Source: Actinomycetota bacterium
GTDB lineage: Bacteria; Actinomycetota; Humimicrobiia; Humimicrobiales; Humimicrobiaceae
Assembly (NCBI GenBank): GCA_026392215.1
Contig: JAPLCN010000202.1
Span: forward strand, 1-45,325
Reading direction: 5' to 3'
DNA length: 45,325 nt
Positions within the stretch are counted from its first letter, which is position 1. Each line of letters opens with the position of its first letter. Positions 42,862-45,325 of this stretch are shown piece after piece. The notes beneath the pieces were generated by a model. That model made no database searches. It was given only the letters and a program-made list of their open reading frames with translations, and was not told the DNA's origin. A program made the translations under genes and the position numbers.

Positions 42862-44344
42862 AAAAATAAACTGGAAATTTTATGAAAGAAACGACAAAAA
42901 GGTAGCACGCCTTGTAAGAGAGGGCTCTCTTGAGACAATAACAGGAACAGGCTGGGGCTTTCTTGACAGGTTCTTTAGTTTTCTCTATGAAATAGGGTTC
43001 TTTAAAATAATTGATACCCCTGGCCGGGGTTATACAAGAATATTAATTCCTGTTGCAAGATTAATTACAACATACTCTGTTAAGATTTTACTTGGTATTT
43101 CTTCAATGAACAAAATCCCGGATCTTCTTTTTAGGGAAGTATCTTTACTTAAGTTAATCGGCTTTACTGCAGCCCAGATAAAAGAAGGCTCCTGCAGAAG
43201 GGGAAAAGGCGGCTCAATTCCCATAAATAAAAATACATTATCCAGAATGCTTGAAAGGTTAAGCACGCTTGAAGTAAATGAAATACTTGCATCTACCGTA
43301 AAAACTCTTGCTAAAAAGAAATTTATTAAAGGCTCTGTCTTTGTTTTAGACGCAACAGATATACCCACAACAGATAAGTGTGAGGGACGGGGAGTAAAGA
43401 CGGTAAAGATTAAGAAATATGACAAGCTTACTAAAGAATTTATTGAGACAGAAAAAACAACTTACGGGTTTAAGTTAATTGTAATATGGGAAATAAAATC
43501 AAAAGTAGTGGTTGCTGCAAAAGTAGTAAAGATATCAGAGCATGAGTCAAAGCATGCATTAAGTCTTGTAGAAACAGCCAGGCAAAATCTCGGGGAAAGT
43601 AAAATATCACTTCTTTTAATTGATGCGGGCTTTGTTGATGGAGTTTTTCTTTTTAAATTAAAGCATAAGCTTAAAACAGACTTTATTGTTAGAGCCAGAA
43701 AGAATATGCATGTAGCCATGGATGCAAGATCTCTTGCACAAACACCAGGATGTTTTAAAGGCCAAAGTAAAGAATATAGCTGTATTGGGATAGAAAATCT
43801 TTCCTCATATTCCCAGTATAACTGCGTGGAAGCGTTAAGAAACATATATAAAAAGGATTTTAAGTCCTTTAACTTAAATGCGGTTGTTGTAACAGAATAC
43901 AAAGGCAGAAAAATAGCAAATGAAAAACAAACCGTATTTTTAACAAGTCTTGATGTTAAAAATCCCTGCACCGTAGCTGACTACTATGACAATAGAAGCT
44001 TAATAGAAAACTGCCTCTTTAGGGAATTAAAGCAGGGCTGGAACATAACTAAAATACCAATGAAGAAAAAATCTGCAGTTATTTCCCACACTATTTTAAC
44101 CCTTGTAATGTACTCTCTTAATGCATGCTATCAAACTGAAGAAGGCAAAAAGCTTGCAGAAAAAGGGATAAGAAAACTGCGTGATGCCGATTTATCAAGT
44201 ATCCATAAAGTTATTGTATTTGCCGGTAGCTATTTTGCTATATTTGATATTGAAGAATACAGCTTAATTGTGCGCTCACCCCCAAAAGAATTCTTTAGAA
44301 TTAATCCAACTATAGCTAAAAAAAGACTTGGTTTAAAAGATTGA
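42854..44344 (+). CDS. DDE transposase (IS4 superfamily)
   Basis: 496 residues, full length. Catalytic triad candidates are Asp in FVLDATDIPTTD, Asp in LLIDAGFVDG and Glu in YYDNRSLIENCLFRELKQGW. The last block has the Y-x2-R-x3-E layout of IS4-type enzymes, with the downstream Lys one residue further than the classic Y-(2)-R-(3)-E-(6)-K. The N-terminus resembles DNA-binding transposase domains. The frame is intact, so the element may still be active. Confidence 0.9.
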   Translation: MDEKINWKFYERNDKKVARLVREGSLETITGTGWGFLDRFFSFLYEIGFFKIIDTPGRGYTRILIPVARLITTYSVKILLGISSMNKIPDLLFREVSLLKLIGFTAAQIKEGSCRRGKGGSIPINKNTLSRMLERLSTLEVNEILASTVKTLAKKKFIKGSVFVLDATDIPTTDKCEGRGVKTVKIKKYDKLTKEFIETEKTTYGFKLIVIWEIKSKVVVAAKVVKISEHESKHALSLVETARQNLGESKISLLLIDAGFVDGVFLFKLKHKLKTDFIVRARKNMHVAMDARSLAQTPGCFKGQSKEYSCIGIENLSSYSQYNCVEALRNIYKKDFKSFNLNAVVVTEYKGRKIANEKQTVFLTSLDVKNPCTVADYYDNRSLIENCLFRELKQGWNITKIPMKKKSAVISHTILTLVMYSLNACYQTEEGKKLAEKGIRKLRDADLSSIHKVIVFAGSYFAIFDIEEYSLIVRSPPKEFFRINPTIAKKRLGLKD

Positions 44345-44536
44345 CTTCTTTTAAAGCTTACGGATAAAACAATTGTCGAAACTGGCCTTGTTTTTAATTT
44401 GATATTTAATATTCTGCTTGAAACAATTCTAATTTGAAATCTTAAGATATTTTTCTTAAAAACATTACCATATATTGAAAGATAGCTGATTTTTAATTCC
44501 TTATGGTGAAATTCCAGAACGAATATTAAAAGTTAT

Positions 44537-44564
44537 TTGTAATTTTCTCAACTTCAATTATAAT
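44537..44564 (+). promoter_or_regulatory. Promoter of tRNA-Gln
   Basis: TTGTAA (44537-44542), 16-bp spacer, TATAAT (44559-44564). The tRNA begins 20 bases downstream of the -10. The insertion sequence ends only 20 bp upstream of the -35, so it inserted just outside the promoter. Confidence 0.6.
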
Positions 44565-44584
44565 AATAACTTGCATTTCTTCGT

Positions 44585-44658
44585 TGGGGAGTAGTCTAGT
44601 GGTAGGACACATGACTCTGGATCATGGCGCGGGGGTTCGAGTCCTCCCTCCCCAGCCA
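44585..44658 (+). tRNA. tRNA-Gln (anticodon CUG)
   Basis: The 7-bp acceptor stem pairs TGGGGAG (44585-44591) with CTCCCCA (44648-44654), followed by discriminator G and an encoded CCA (44656-44658). The anticodon arm is CATGA-CTCTGGA-TCATG with anticodon CTG, and the T arm contains GGTTCGAGTCC. The D arm contains AGTGGTAGGAC. All arms form. Confidence 0.9.
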
Positions 44659-44674
44659 CTCCCTCCCCAGCCAC
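44645..44674 (+). repeat. Tandem duplication of the tRNA-Gln 3' end
   Basis: The 15-mer TCCCTCCCCAGCCAC occurs at 44645-44659 (inside the tRNA 3' end) and again directly after it at 44660-44674. Such duplications of a tRNA 3' end are typical of integration-site scars but can also come from slippage. Confidence 0.85.
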
Positions 44675-44718
44675 TTTCAGACATCTATGTCACATAAATC
44701 TAAAAATTATTAATGCAA

Positions 44719-45325
44719 CTATTTTTCAATTATCTCCTGATAAATTATTGCTCTTGCTGTATTATCAGATTTAAATATTATTCCAATTTCACTACCTAGA
44801 TTAATACTGTCAAGAGTTATTTCTATTACAGTCTCTTTTTCATCCGGTCTTTCAAGAATAACTTTTACTATTTTACAGTCTTCTGACAGTGTAACTTCAG
44901 GAGAAATCTCTTTCTCGTTAGGTTCATTTATCAGCTGTTCTACAATTATCATATTATTTTTTACATCAATACTCTTTAAAATAGCATTTACAAAATATTC
45001 TCCTTTTTGCGGGTCAGTATCTTCTATTATTTTTGCTGACTGATTATCAAAGCGAACAGGTATTTCAATCTTAGCATCATTTTCAGAAAGTCCTGAAGGG
45101 TTATCTTTTTCCAGTATTAATACTCCTGTATCTGTGGCAGGTTTTTCAAATTTAATTTGAGCTTTGAACGGAACAAAATCTAACAGGAAAACTAGCCTCA
45201 AAAAACCATGTTCCCCGTGCCTCTCCTTCAATTGTAAGAGGGCTTTCTACCACCTGGTTTGGTGTAGGTTTTGTAACCTTAATCTGATCTGAAAAGTTAT
45301 TTTTTGCAGTGGTTTCTGTTTCTTT
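44719..45325 (-). pseudogene. Gmad2-domain (spore-germination Ig-like) protein gene, broken by internal deletion
   Basis: Minus strand; the 5' end lies beyond the window. From 45325 one frame reads DQIKVTKPTPNQVVESPLT and then EGEARGTWFFEASFPV, the unmistakable first half of a Gmad2 domain. At about 45181/45180 the frame shifts by one and continues with DFVPFKAQIKF, VLILEKDNPSGL and IEIPVRF, the second half. About 25 residues normally lying between these halves (the xDWDG...WMT stretch) are missing. A deletion not divisible by three thus joined the halves out of frame. After the domain comes an unrecognised beta-rich region of about 100 residues that stays open to the stop at 44719. The intact protein would be an extracytoplasmic envelope protein. 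An open frame from 45231 is only an accidental read-through of the junction. Confidence 0.75.

Larger units (their letters stand above)
42315..44517 (+). mobile_element. Complete two-gene insertion sequence, IS4-superfamily DDE type
   Basis: A 2203-bp element. The left end CTGAAATTTCACTATAAGAA and the reverse complement of the right end CTGGAATTTCACCATAAGGA agree in 17 of 20 positions. Both ends are flanked by the 11-bp direct repeat AACGAATATTA (42304-42314 and 44518-44528). It carries a small accessory ORF and a transposase ORF overlapping by 8 bp. Intact ends, intact frames and an exact target duplication indicate a recent insertion. The long target duplication fits IS4-like elements. Confidence 0.9.

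Noticed and set aside
45181-45231. First 17 codons of the minus-strand ORF starting at 45231
   Set aside because: These codons lie out of frame with the Gmad2 first half. The ORF exists only because the deletion junction opens another frame.
44719-45325. Functional 170-residue novel protein at the window end
   Set aside because: The upstream sequence continues as Gmad2 in another frame, so this is a broken larger gene.

Overview
The window is AT-rich bacterial chromosome. It carries strong AGGAGG-type ribosome binding sites, near-consensus sigma-70 promoters and lipoprotein-type solute-binding proteins. The metabolism it suggests is anaerobic: an ETF with a fused ferredoxin domain, corrinoid and UroD-family methyltransferase genes, and an Isc/TusA/DsrE sulfur cluster. 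A GuaB3-type IMP dehydrogenase-like gene and a broken gene for a Gmad2 (spore-germination immunoglobulin-like) domain fit a low-GC Gram-positive or deep-branching actinobacterial-type lineage. The sequence alone does not fix the taxon.

Region 1 (1-10.4 kb, all minus strand) is a sugar-uptake and catabolism locus. It holds an M20 hydrolase, a UroD-family protein, a glucosamine-6-phosphate-isomerase-like protein, a cyclase-family protein, a ROK repressor, an L-fucose-isomerase-like protein and a CUT1-type ABC transporter (binding protein plus two permeases). A 94-bp promoter/operator cassette occurs twice, 88/94 identical, once before the binding-protein gene and once before the M20 gene. This suggests that one repressor, probably the ROK protein encoded between them, controls both transcription units. 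The transporter genes are visibly more GC-rich than the genes beside them.

Region 2 (10.7-28.5 kb, minus strand) is a deoxy-sugar (L-rhamnose-like) locus. It holds a second L-fucose-isomerase-like gene, a second M20 hydrolase, a complete CUT2 ABC transporter, a rhamnulokinase-type kinase, a xylose-isomerase-like TIM barrel, a UroD-family methyltransferase-like protein with a corrinoid protein, a rhamnose mutarotase, an alpha/beta hydrolase lacking its nucleophile serine, and an acyl-CoA dehydrogenase/EtfB/EtfA set in the order of electron-bifurcating complexes. A corrinoid/UroD pair inside a sugar operon raises the possibility of O-demethylation of a methylated sugar.

Region 3 (28.7-38.8 kb, minus strand) is mostly housekeeping: PcrA/UvrD helicase, DAHP synthase, chorismate mutase, GuaA, a GuaB3-type protein, PlsY, a HAD phosphatase and two unrecognised genes that overlap by 4 bp.

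Region 4 (39-45.3 kb, mostly plus strand) begins with a sulfur-relay cluster: an IscS-like protein without the PLP lysine, IscU, a TusA-like protein with a Cys-rich N-terminus, and a DsrE-like protein. A possible small RNA with a strong terminator follows. Next come a small inverted-repeat element with a 54-bp tandem duplication, a complete two-gene insertion sequence with an 11-bp target duplication, a tRNA-Gln(CUG) whose 3' end is duplicated, and a Gmad2 gene broken by an internal deletion.

A short element of about 109 bp with inverted termini (AATTAGTT...AACTAATT) is present in four copies across the window. In three of them its end overlaps a gene's stop codon. It is the clearest possibly undescribed structure here.
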